Source of the DNA: Rhodobacterales bacterium UBA7416
GTDB lineage: Bacteria; Pseudomonadota; Alphaproteobacteria; Rhodobacterales; Rhodobacteraceae
Direction of reading: 5' to 3'
Length of the DNA stretch: 15,136 bases
Assembly (NCBI GenBank): GCA_002469545.1
Contig: DKMK01000125.1
Span: 8,669-23,804, forward strand
The notes beneath the pieces were generated by a model that saw only the letters and a program-made list of their open reading frames with translations, did not search any database and was not told the origin of the DNA. Made by a program: the position numbers and the translations under genes. This document shows positions 6,912 to 14,575 of this stretch, piece after piece; the stretch's first letter is position 1, and every line of letters starts with the position of its first letter.

Positions 6912-7472
6912 TTATCGAGAAACCTCATCATTGAGATTCGGGTACGTCTCGTTTTGCAAGACATTGCGTTGAAACAAGATGAGTATTAACGATCCAGAAA
7001 TAAAAATATACGCAACATCATATGCATATAAAAGCGCGTTCGGAATTTCATACAGATAATTATCAATAATCGTGTCGGTTATTTTCCATAGGGTGATCAA
7101 GAACAGAATTTGAAAATTATAGCCTTTGGTAATTTTCTTAAAGTTATCCCAATGTCGAGCTCTACCAATTGCAATTGCAGGCAAAAGAGACGCCGCGGCC
7201 CGGAAAGTCAAATAATAAAACAGGATTATCCAAGGTTTGGATACTGCATTAGATACAATTTCTGCCCCTGTATCATTCGGAAACAACGCGGATATTTTAA
7301 TAAGTGGGTAATAGAAAAATTCAAACGTTGCTAACGAAGCAACAATAAAAACTGGTATTAAACCAATAAGCGTTCCAACAAGTTTTGCGCAAATTCCGCT
7401 GAACCAAAATAATAAAATGCGTCTCAATTTAAATCTTGGGAACCAGCCGGTTCTTGGTTCATTAAGTATCAT
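6912..7472 (-). CDS. Multi-pass membrane protein, unknown
   Basis: A 186-residue protein I do not recognise. About five hydrophobic segments are visible (roughly residues 19-40, 41-60, 79-103, 119-140 and 144-167), with a basic N-terminal tail (RFKLRR, 13-18) and a polar C-terminus. There is no signal peptide cleavage site and no catalytic motif. Where counted (6961-7140) the DNA is about 31% G+C, well below dnaE (about 48% in a sampled line). Its ATG (7472-7470) lies upstream of the stop of the preceding membrane-protein gene (7464-7462), an 11-base overlap, so the two are translated together and the products may interact. A transporter subunit, a stress membrane protein or a transferred gene are all possible. 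Confidence 0.7.
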   Translation of the reverse strand: MILNEPRTGWFPRFKLRRILLFWFSGICAKLVGTLIGLIPVFIVASLATFEFFYYPLIKISALFPNDTGAEIVSNAVSKPWIILFYYLTFRAAASLLPAIAIGRARHWDNFKKITKGYNFQILFLITLWKITDTIIDNYLYEIPNALLYAYDVAYIFISGSLILILFQRNVLQNETYPNLNDEVSR

Positions 7473-7734
7473 TTGTGCGGAAAAAATCTATCGCGAACCA
7501 AGTAGTGATAATTGCGAGTGTTATGATAACAGCCGCTAAAACGGCCCAAACCGCAATAGTTTCTAGAAGGCTAGAAATGCCAAATTCTTCGGGTGTTTCG
7601 GCAAGTGGCGTTAGCTCTAACATTAACGTCACCAAAAACTGCGCAACAATCATGGGCAATAAAAATAATTTCATTAACTTAAGGAAGTGAATGCGCCAAA
7701 ATGTAACGAGTGCGCCAAATAAACCAAACTTCAT
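7462..7734 (-). CDS. Small two-helix membrane protein, unknown
   Basis: A 90-residue protein with two long hydrophobic segments (about residues 18-41 and 57-84) joined by a short acidic loop (AETPEEFG). No family is recognised. The ATG at 7734 lies 13 bases after the dnaE stop. An AAGGA ribosome-binding site (7749-7745) overlaps that stop codon, so translation is probably coupled to dnaE; a TTG at 7740 is a less likely start because it sits only four bases from the same site. Its 3' end overlaps the next membrane-protein gene by 11 bases. The order suggests co-transcription with dnaE, but nothing in the protein points to replication. Confidence 0.65.
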   Translation of the reverse strand: MKFGLFGALVTFWRIHFLKLMKLFLLPMIVAQFLVTLMLELTPLAETPEEFGISSLLETIAVWAVLAAVIITLAIITTWFAIDFFRTNDT

Positions 7735-7747
7735 AATCAATTAATCC

Positions 7748-10700
7748 TTAAAATTCCTCAACATCCAACACACCCGCAATATGCTTTATCGCGCCCTTGA
7801 TCTGCGGGTTCATTGGGTATTCACCCTTTAATGCAATCTCCACCTCGCCCGGTAATTCCGGGTGGGATAGCACCAGATGCACTGGGCCGCGGCCGCGTTG
7901 TGGGGTGGCTTGGGTTTTGTCGTTTAGGCGGGTTGCAATGGATGCAATCGCCGCTTCGTCGGAAAGGAATATTTTCAGGCCCATCGCCGCCGCATCTTGG
8001 ACGGAAATATCAGCGGGTTGGACGCTGCGTGCCAGCAGTTTTAATTGATCGGATTCAACGTTTGCTTCGACTTTTAAGACAACGTTTTTACCAACTTCTA
8101 GATAATCCCCAAATTTTTCCAAAGTATCCGAGAAAATCGTGACTTCGTAAGCGCCCGTTGGATCGGTTAGTTGTGCAAAGGCGAAACGGTTGCCGCGCGC
8201 GGATTTGCGGATTTGCTTTCCGGCAACGGAACCCGCGATTTTGGCAAGGACTTTGCCACCCTGCGCCTTTTGTTCCAGCTCTTTCAAGGTCAGGACGTTT
8301 TTGCGTTTTAGTGCTCCCATGTAGTCATCAAGGGGATGACCAGACAGGTAGAAACCAATTGCTTTGTGTTCTTCGGTTAAGCGTTCGATTGGCAACCAAT
8401 CATCGGGCATGGGCAGGCGTGGGGCTGGTAAATCTTCGCCTGAATCGCCGAATAGGCCGCCTTGGGTGGAATTTAATTCAGCATGCGTTGCGGCGGAATA
8501 TCCGACCATGGCGTCAAGGCTGTCGAATACTTTGCGTCGGTTGCCGTCTAGTTGATCGAATGCGCCTGAGCGGGCTAGCATTTCCATCGGGCGTTTACCG
8601 ACGCGTTTCAGATCAACGCGGCGCGCCACGTCCATCAAATCCTTGAATGGGCCACCTTCTGCGCGAGCATCGGTGATTAGGCGCATGGCTTCGGCGCCGA
8701 CGTTTTTCAGACCGCCCAGCGCGTATGCGATTTTGCCATCTTTGACCGAAAACAATGCTTCGCAGCGGTTGATGCACGGCGGGATCATTTCGATTTCGAG
8801 GCGTTTCACTTCTTCAAAGAAGATGTGCAGTTTATCTGTAAGATGCAGGTCGCAATTCATAACGGATGCCATGAATTCGATTGGGTAGTTCGCCTTGAGC
8901 CAGCCAGTTTGATACGACACAACCGCATAAGCAGCGGCGTGTGATTTGTTGAAACCGTAGTTGGCAAATTTGTCCAACAGGTCCCAAACTTGTTTGGCTT
9001 TTTTCGCGTCCACGCCGTTTTTGGCAGAACCTTCGAGGAATTTTGGACGTTCTTTGTCCATTTCCGCCTGAATTTTCTTACCCATCGCACGACGCAGCAA
9101 ATCCGCACCGCCAAGAGAATAGCCCGCCATTTCTTGGGCGATTTGCATAACCTGTTCTTGGTAGACGATAATACCTTGGGTTTCGTCCAGCAGATGGTCG
9201 ATGGAGGGGTGCATTAATTCGCGATCTGCACGGCCGTTTTTCACATCACAAAACATCGGGATGTTTTCCATTGGACCCGGACGGTAGAGAGCCACCAATG
9301 CAACAATATCTTCGACGCAGTTGGGTTTCATGCGGCGCAGGGCGTCCATCATGCCTGTTGATTCCACCTGAAACACGGCAACTGTTTTTGCCGAGGCATA
9401 GAGTTCAAATGTTGCTTCGTCTTCCAGATCAATTGCGCCGATGTCGATGTCGATGCCGCGTAGTTTAATGAAATCAACCGCGCCTTGGATCACGGTCAGG
9501 GTTTTCAGGCCCAAGAAATCGAATTTCACCAAGCCTGCTTGTTCAACCCATTTCATGTTGAATTGGGTGGCTGGCATATCTGATTTCGGGTCTTGGTACA
9601 GGGGCACCAATTCATCGATTGGGCGATCCGCGATCACCACGCCGGCCGCGTGGGTAGATGCGTTGCGCAGCAGGCCTTCGACTTGTTGGGCGTAATCTAA
9701 TAGGCGTTCGACGACCTCTTCGCTTTTGGCCATTTCGCGCAACTGGGGTTCTTCGGCCAATGCTTTTTCAATGGAGACGGGTTTCACACCTTCGACAGGG
9801 ATCAGTTTGGATAAACGATCCACCTGCCCGTATGGCATTTGTAATACGCGCCCCACATCGCGCACAGCCGCCTTGGACAACAGGCCGCCGAATGTGATGA
9901 TCTGGCCGACGCGATCGCGTCCGTATTTTTCTTGGACGTATTTGATCACCTCTTCGCGGCGATCCATGCAAAAGTCGATATCGAAATCGGGCATGGACAC
10001 ACGTTCGGGGTTTAGGAAACGTTCGAACAGCAATGAGTAGCGTAGCGGATCAAGGTCGGTGATTGTGAGCGCGTAGGCCACCAAAGAACCCGCACCAGAA
10101 CCACGGCCCGGCCCGACGGGGATGTTGTTTTCCTTGGACCAGTGGATGAAGTCAGCCACGATCAGGAAGTAGCCGGGGAAGCCCATGCCCTCGATGATAC
10201 CGAGTTCGAAGTCGAGGCGCTCTTGGTATTCTTCTCGTGTAGCGGCATGTGGAATTACGGCCAGACGATCTTGCAGACCTTCGTTGGCTTGGCGGCGTAA
10301 TTCTTCGATTTCGTTTTCAGCAAATTTGGGCAGAATCGGATCGCGTTTGTATGTTTTGAATGCACAGCGTTTGGCGATTTCGATGGTGTTTTCGATGGCT
10401 TCAGGCAGATCGATAAACAATTTGATCATTTCATCTGTGGATTTGAAATAATGTTCGGGGGTCAGCCGGCGGCGCCCCTCTTGTTGATCGACATATGTGC
10501 CATCGGAAATACATAGCAGGGCATCATGGGCCGCGTACATTTCGCGCTTGGGGAAGTAGACATCGTTGGTGGCAACCAGCGGTAGGTTCATGGCATAGGC
10601 CATTTCAACGAAGTGTTGTTCGGTTGCGGCCTCTTCTTTTGTGTATTTTTCACCGTCACTGCCGTGGCGCTGTAATTCAACATACAAACGGTTTTCGAAC

Positions 10701-11200
10701 ATTTCGGACAGGTGTTTCATCAACATCTGTGCTTTGTCAATTTGGCCGTCTTGTAATAGCTGACCAATGGGGCCAAGTGCGCCGCCTGTGAGGCAAATCA
10801 GGCCTTCGTTATGTTTTTGCAATTGCGCAGTTGTGACATGAGGTGGTTCATCGCCAGATTCCAAAAACAGGCATGAATTCAATTTCATCAGGTTTAAATA
10901 ACCTGCTTCGCTTTGCGCCAATAAGACGATGGGTAATGGTACTGGATTGCGATCACGCGGATTATCTGCTTTGGCGTAAGCCATTGAAACCTGACAACCA
11001 ACGATGGGTTGAACACCTTCGCCCGATGCCATTTCCGAAAATTCCAACGCTGCAAACATGTTGTTTGTATCGGTCAGGGCCACCGCAGGCATGCCCGCCT
11101 TGGCAACGACGCCCGGCAGTTTTTTCACGTGCATTGCGCCTTCCAACAAGGAATAGGCAGAGTGCAGGCGCAGGTGAATGAATCGGTTACGGTTTCTCAT
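7748..11200 (-). CDS. dnaE: DNA polymerase III alpha subunit
   Basis: The replicative polymerase of the chromosome, extending DNA at the fork with the beta clamp and epsilon proofreader. The 1150 residues show the N-terminal PHP domain (IHLRLHSAYSLLEGA, 8-22), GPGRGSGAGS (363-372), the catalytic aspartates in MPDFDIDFCMDRR (D405 and D407) with the third in KFDFLGLKT (D561), NYGFNKSHAAAYA (747-759) in the fingers, a likely internal clamp-binding motif QGGLFG (913-918) and an OB domain at about 993-1075. The length is normal for DnaE1. The ATG at 11200 matches the family start but has no clear ribosome-binding site. It follows an MFS gene by 47 bases and precedes two small membrane-protein genes, with which it is probably co-transcribed. 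Confidence 0.98.
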   Translation of the reverse strand: MRNRNRFIHLRLHSAYSLLEGAMHVKKLPGVVAKAGMPAVALTDTNNMFAALEFSEMASGEGVQPIVGCQVSMAYAKADNPRDRNPVPLPIVLLAQSEAGYLNLMKLNSCLFLESGDEPPHVTTAQLQKHNEGLICLTGGALGPIGQLLQDGQIDKAQMLMKHLSEMFENRLYVELQRHGSDGEKYTKEEAATEQHFVEMAYAMNLPLVATNDVYFPKREMYAAHDALLCISDGTYVDQQEGRRRLTPEHYFKSTDEMIKLFIDLPEAIENTIEIAKRCAFKTYKRDPILPKFAENEIEELRRQANEGLQDRLAVIPHAATREEYQERLDFELGIIEGMGFPGYFLIVADFIHWSKENNIPVGPGRGSGAGSLVAYALTITDLDPLRYSLLFERFLNPERVSMPDFDIDFCMDRREEVIKYVQEKYGRDRVGQIITFGGLLSKAAVRDVGRVLQMPYGQVDRLSKLIPVEGVKPVSIEKALAEEPQLREMAKSEEVVERLLDYAQQVEGLLRNASTHAAGVVIADRPIDELVPLYQDPKSDMPATQFNMKWVEQAGLVKFDFLGLKTLTVIQGAVDFIKLRGIDIDIGAIDLEDEATFELYASAKTVAVFQVESTGMMDALRRMKPNCVEDIVALVALYRPGPMENIPMFCDVKNGRADRELMHPSIDHLLDETQGIIVYQEQVMQIAQEMAGYSLGGADLLRRAMGKKIQAEMDKERPKFLEGSAKNGVDAKKAKQVWDLLDKFANYGFNKSHAAAYAVVSYQTGWLKANYPIEFMASVMNCDLHLTDKLHIFFEEVKRLEIEMIPPCINRCEALFSVKDGKIAYALGGLKNVGAEAMRLITDARAEGGPFKDLMDVARRVDLKRVGKRPMEMLARSGAFDQLDGNRRKVFDSLDAMVGYSAATHAELNSTQGGLFGDSGEDLPAPRLPMPDDWLPIERLTEEHKAIGFYLSGHPLDDYMGALKRKNVLTLKELEQKAQGGKVLAKIAGSVAGKQIRKSARGNRFAFAQLTDPTGAYEVTIFSDTLEKFGDYLEVGKNVVLKVEANVESDQLKLLARSVQPADISVQDAAAMGLKIFLSDEAAIASIATRLNDKTQATPQRGRGPVHLVLSHPELPGEVEIALKGEYPMNPQIKGAIKHIAGVLDVEEF

Positions 11201-11247
11201 GATGGCACGCTACAGCATCAGTCAATGTACAGAAATAGCAAAGGAGA

Positions 11248-12465
11248 TTAACCCGCTGATTTTCGCCCCTGACGCCAAATGCCCAACAATATGATTAGGG
11301 CAATTGTATCCAAAACTCCCGCCAAAATGTAAGGAGCACCTGGAAAATATAGTGGTGCGCTGTTTGACGCAAAGTATCCAAATGCGGCTGTCATAACCAA
11401 GGGGCCAACGATTGTTGCCAACGCGCCTACGCTGGCGAAGACACCTTGTAATTCACCTTGGGCATCATCGGGCGCGTTTCGCGCCGCAATGCCTTGGAGA
11501 GATGGGGTCGTCAGAAATGACAACGCCATTCCGAAGATCAGAACGTAAATCATCCAACCAGACCATGCGAAAGCAATGGCGATATGTGCGAGTATGGAAA
11601 CGACCAGTCCCAAGCCCAGCGCATTCCATTCACCGATTTTTGGAAAGATGATGCGGATGAGATACCCCTGTGCAAATGCCAGTGTGACCCCAAACATGCC
11701 AAGCGAAAAGCCAACCTCGGCGGGTGTCCAATCGAACTTTTCAATTGTGTAGAACGCCCACACGCTTGGGTACGAAAAGAATGCGACTTGGTGAATGAAG
11801 AAAATGATCAACAAAACGCGCCCACTTGGTAGGTTACCCACTTGGGCCAATGCGCCAAATGGATTGATGCGGCGCCATTCAAGTGCGCGGCGAATTTTAT
11901 CAGTTACGGTTTCGGACAGGATGATTGAGCCAAATATCAAGTTTCCAAACGCCAAGAACGCCGCGCCAAAAAATGGTGCGCGTGATCCAAATTCTGCCAA
12001 CAAGCCACCCAACATTGGGCCCAAAATAAATCCGATACCAAAGGCCGCGCCAATTAGCCCAAAATTTTGCGCCTTTTCTTTCGGATCGGAAATATCGGAT
12101 ACAAATGCAGTGGCTGTAGAATGTGTTGCCGATGCGATGCCAGCAATAATGCGACCAATCAGCAAAACCCAGATGGAGCCCGTGAACCCCATGATCACAT
12201 AATCAACACCAACAACAAAAAGTGAGAGCAGTAAGACCGGTTTGCGACCATACCGATCAGACAGACCGCCGATTGCTGGGCTGAATAAAAATTGCATGAC
12301 GGCAAATGATGCACTGAGCGCCCCGCCCCATAATGCTGCTTCGGCCAAGCTTTTGTCCAATAATTCACGGATAAGATCGGGTGTGACGGGCATGATAATA
12401 CCGATACCCATGGCATCAATCACGACGGTTAATAATACGAATATTACTGCAAGTTTCTTATTCAT
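11248..12465 (-). CDS. MFS transporter of the tetracycline-efflux-like (TCR/Tet) group
   Basis: A 405-residue inner-membrane protein with twelve predicted helices, most likely a proton-coupled exporter. Motif A is seen after helix 2 (GGLSDRYGRKPVLLLS, 66-81), an acidic residue lies in helix 1 (VVIDAMGIGIIMPV, 14-27), and the antiporter motif C is in helix 5 (GAAFGIGFILGPMLGG). The overall pattern is that of TetA-like proteins, but substrates vary widely in this group, and no TetR-type regulator gene sits divergently beside it. The ATG at 12465 follows AAGG at a good distance. It diverges from the acyl-CoA dehydrogenase gene across a 129-base gap. Real tetracycline resistance should not be assumed. 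Confidence 0.88.
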   Translation of the reverse strand: MNKKLAVIFVLLTVVIDAMGIGIIMPVTPDLIRELLDKSLAEAALWGGALSASFAVMQFLFSPAIGGLSDRYGRKPVLLLSLFVVGVDYVIMGFTGSIWVLLIGRIIAGIASATHSTATAFVSDISDPKEKAQNFGLIGAAFGIGFILGPMLGGLLAEFGSRAPFFGAAFLAFGNLIFGSIILSETVTDKIRRALEWRRINPFGALAQVGNLPSGRVLLIIFFIHQVAFFSYPSVWAFYTIEKFDWTPAEVGFSLGMFGVTLAFAQGYLIRIIFPKIGEWNALGLGLVVSILAHIAIAFAWSGWMIYVLIFGMALSFLTTPSLQGIAARNAPDDAQGELQGVFASVGALATIVGPLVMTAAFGYFASNSAPLYFPGAPYILAGVLDTIALIILLGIWRQGRKSAG

Positions 12466-12536
12466 ATCAATTCGCCTTAACCTATGAATTTCAGGTATTT
12501 CTGTTACAATTCGTTATATTTTCGCGACCCAACGTT

Positions 12537-12572
12537 TTGGCTGTTTTTCGAGAATACTGTTTGATACTGTTA
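12537..12572 (+). promoter_or_regulatory. Candidate promoter overlapped by a direct repeat, before the acyl-CoA dehydrogenase gene
   Basis: TTGGCT (12537-12542) and TTTGAT (12560-12565), each four of six to consensus, are 17 bases apart and would start transcription near 12572. The exact repeat ATACTGTT occurs at 12554-12561 and 12564-12571, ten bases (about one helical turn) apart, across the -10 box and start point. A repressor bound there would block the promoter. The regulator is unknown. Confidence 0.3.
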
Positions 12573-12594
12573 GGCCAATTCAAAGGGGAATAAA

Positions 12595-14373
12595 ATGTTT
12601 AACGCATCAGAGAATGACTTACGCTTCGCAATTCAACACGCGCTTGATCCGAAAATGCGCGACCTTGTTGCCCAAGTTTATGATATTTCTGATGACACTG
12701 TTGATGCCGTATTGTCCGAAGCGGCGAAGTTTTCACGCGATGTTTTAGCACCGTTAAACAAATCAGGTGACGAGGAAGGCTGTACTTGGCATTTTGATAA
12801 CACCGTCACGACCCCAACAGGTTTCAAAGAAGCATATGCCCAAATGTCAGAGGCTGGTTGGTGTTCAATCGAAGCCGCCGAAGAATTCGGCGGCCAAGGC
12901 ATGTCTAAGATGATTTCGGCGGCAACGGCCGAAATGTGGCATTCGGCAAACCTGTCCTTCGCGTTGTGCCATTTGCTAAGTCAGGGCCAAATTCATGCGT
13001 TGCAATCGTTTGGCGACGAACAACAAAAGCAAACCTATTTGCCTAAATTAGTCGACGGTTCGTGGACAGGTACGATGAACTTGACCGAACCTCATGCAGG
13101 TACGGATTTGGGAGCGCTTAAATCATCCGCGACGCCTGAAGGTGATCATTATCGCATTAAAGGTCAAAAGATATTCATCACCTATGGTGAACATGACATG
13201 GCTGAAAACATTATCCACTTGGTATTGGCCCGCGTTGACGGTGCGCCTGCGGGGATCAAGGGTATCTCTTTGTTCATCGTACCTAAATTTATGGTAAATG
13301 ATGATGGCGCGTTAGGCGCGCAAAACGATGTGAAATGCGTGTCCATTGAACATAAGCTTGGCATCAATGGGTCGCCAACCGCTATCTTGCAATTTGGTGA
13401 AAACGAAGGTGCCATCGGGTATCTGGTTGGTGAAGAGAACCAAGGTTTGCAGATTATGTTCGCGATGATGAATGATGCACGCTTTGGCGTGGGTATTCAG
13501 GGGCTGTCTATTGCCAATCGTGCGTTTCACCAAGCAAAGTCATACGCAGCGGAACGCGTTCAAGGTGTACCGATTGATCGCAACCTTGGTGACACGATCC
13601 AGCACCATCCAGATGTCATGCGTTTGTTGTCAGGCATGCGCGCCGAAATCGAAGCCATGCGGGGCATCATGGTTTATTCTGCGGCGGCGAAAGATTTGGC
13701 AAGCAATGGATTGGATGATGCAGATTTTTGGAAGGCACGTTCAGAGTTGATGATCCCTATTCTTAAGGGTTGGCTGACTGAACGTTCTGTTTCAATTGCA
13801 TCAGATGGTGTCCAAGTTCACGGCGGCATGGGTTTCATCGAAGAAACGGGTGCGGCGCAACATTACCGTGATGCGCGTATTCTGCCGATCTATGAAGGTA
13901 CAACGGCGATCCAAGCAAATGATTTAATGTTTCGCAAAACGTTGCGCGATCAAGGCGTAGGTTTACGCGCATTGGTGTCGGATATTCGCGCGACGGCTGA
14001 AAACCTTTCGCCCGCTGACGGCGCGATTGGTACGGCGGCGCAGGCATTGGTGTTGGCTGCGGATTCAGCGGATGATGCAATTGGTGCGATTTTGACAGGT
14101 GGAATGTCGATGCGCGAAAGCGGCGCTGTATCAGTGCCATTGTTGATGATGTTGGGCACGCTTTGTGGTGGTTGGATGACATTAAGATCCGCGCAAGCCG
14201 CGCACGAACAACGAAACAGTGGTAATTGGGATGCGGCATTTTTGGATGCCAAAATTGCCTATGCCAGCGTTTTTGCCACCCAATCTTTGCCTCAAGTGAG
14301 CAGGTATGCGTTGACGATTCAAGCCGGCGGCAGCGCCGTTGAGGCAATTTCTCCCGAAATGCTTTGGGCGTAG
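12595..14373 (+). CDS. Acyl-CoA dehydrogenase, DmdC type
   Basis: A flavoprotein predicted to form the alpha-beta double bond of an acyl-CoA and pass electrons to electron-transfer flavoprotein. The 592 residues match the long DmdC-like branch (about 590), not the usual 380-residue enzymes. They show the N-terminal helical domain, MNLTEPHAGTDLGAL (161-175) at the flavin and substrate site, DGVQVHGGMGFIEE (404-417), LPIYEGTTAIQANDL (430-444) with the likely catalytic base E434, and the extra C-terminal domain (about 455-592). DmdC oxidises methylmercaptopropionyl-CoA during DMSP breakdown in roseobacters, but paralogs act on fatty acyl-CoAs. No dmdA, dmdB or fad gene is adjacent, so the substrate stays open. 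The ATG at 12595 follows AAAGGGG at a good distance. Confidence 0.93.
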   Translation: MFNASENDLRFAIQHALDPKMRDLVAQVYDISDDTVDAVLSEAAKFSRDVLAPLNKSGDEEGCTWHFDNTVTTPTGFKEAYAQMSEAGWCSIEAAEEFGGQGMSKMISAATAEMWHSANLSFALCHLLSQGQIHALQSFGDEQQKQTYLPKLVDGSWTGTMNLTEPHAGTDLGALKSSATPEGDHYRIKGQKIFITYGEHDMAENIIHLVLARVDGAPAGIKGISLFIVPKFMVNDDGALGAQNDVKCVSIEHKLGINGSPTAILQFGENEGAIGYLVGEENQGLQIMFAMMNDARFGVGIQGLSIANRAFHQAKSYAAERVQGVPIDRNLGDTIQHHPDVMRLLSGMRAEIEAMRGIMVYSAAAKDLASNGLDDADFWKARSELMIPILKGWLTERSVSIASDGVQVHGGMGFIEETGAAQHYRDARILPIYEGTTAIQANDLMFRKTLRDQGVGLRALVSDIRATAENLSPADGAIGTAAQALVLAADSADDAIGAILTGGMSMRESGAVSVPLLMMLGTLCGGWMTLRSAQAAHEQRNSGNWDAAFLDAKIAYASVFATQSLPQVSRYALTIQAGGSAVEAISPEMLWA

Positions 14374-14377
14374 ACGT

Positions 14378-14464
14378 CTCAAAAAGCGATTAAAAAGCGA
14401 CGATTGTCGGAATAGTCTATTTTTGAGTCGGCGAATCCCCTGCACAATCTCAAAATAAAAATAG
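14378..14464 (+). promoter_or_regulatory. Competing inverted repeats after the dehydrogenase gene
   Basis: The segment 14417-14427 (CTATTTTTGAG) can pair in three mutually exclusive ways: TTTTTGAG with upstream CTCAAAAA (14378-14385, eight pairs), TTTTGAG with downstream CTCAAAA (14449-14455), and CTATTTTT with AAAAATAG (14457-14464, eight pairs). A direct repeat AAAAAGCGA lies at 14381-14389 and 14392-14400, again with an 11-base period. The stems are A+T-rich and lack a following T-run, so this is not a standard intrinsic terminator. It could end the dehydrogenase transcript or switch between forms in a tauA leader. Confidence 0.3.
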
Positions 14465-14485
14465 CTTTGAAGAATGAGGTTAATC

Positions 14486-14563
14486 GTGCAAGCTGACCTC
14501 GGATTCGTTGCCTTTGGCCGCGAAGATCACAAAGTCACGCAAAGTGACGCACTTGCCACTTAG
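14486..14563 (+). CDS. Possible 25-residue leader peptide before tauA
   Basis: A GTG at 14486, six bases after GAGG (14476-14479), opens a frame that ends at TAG 14561-14563; an in-frame ATG at 14474 would add four residues. The peptide ends in DHKVTQSDALAT. Its stop codon overlaps the AGGGAG that serves tauA, and 12 bases separate it from the tauA ATG, so its translation could directly affect tauA initiation. No homolog is known to me. A 25-codon frame can easily occur by chance, so this is weakly supported. Confidence 0.22.
   Translation: MQADLGFVAFGREDHKVTQSDALAT
14534..14561 (+). promoter_or_regulatory. Alternative hairpins at the tauA ribosome-binding site
   Basis: GTCAC (14534-14538) pairs perfectly with GTGAC (14544-14548) around GCAAA. 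AAGTG (14542-14546) can instead pair with CACTT at 14550-14554, or with a second CACTT at 14557-14561, which abuts the AGGGAG site of tauA. The first and later stems exclude each other. As DNA, the near-direct repeat AAAGTCACGC / AAAGTGACGC (14531-14550) could also be an operator. Confidence 0.3.
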
Positions 14564-14575
14564 GGAGAATAAAAT

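Noticed and set aside
6827..6964. Longer hydrolase-OsmC start
   Set aside because: The extension is not hydrolase-like, overlaps the membrane-protein gene, and the ATG at 6826 has a strong AGGAG site.
6912..7734. Toxin-immunity or holin-type pair
   Set aside because: Size and two-helix form alone are too general; no lytic, toxin or immunity motif is visible.
11248..12465. Tetracycline resistance gene
   Set aside because: Only group-level TetA likeness is visible, with no adjacent TetR-type repressor gene.
14378..14427. Intrinsic terminator for the dehydrogenase gene
   Set aside because: The stem is A+T-rich, the loop is 34 bases and no T-run follows the stem.
14490..14530. Sigma-54 promoter before tauA
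   Set aside because: GG and GC elements are present but with only seven bases between them instead of ten.
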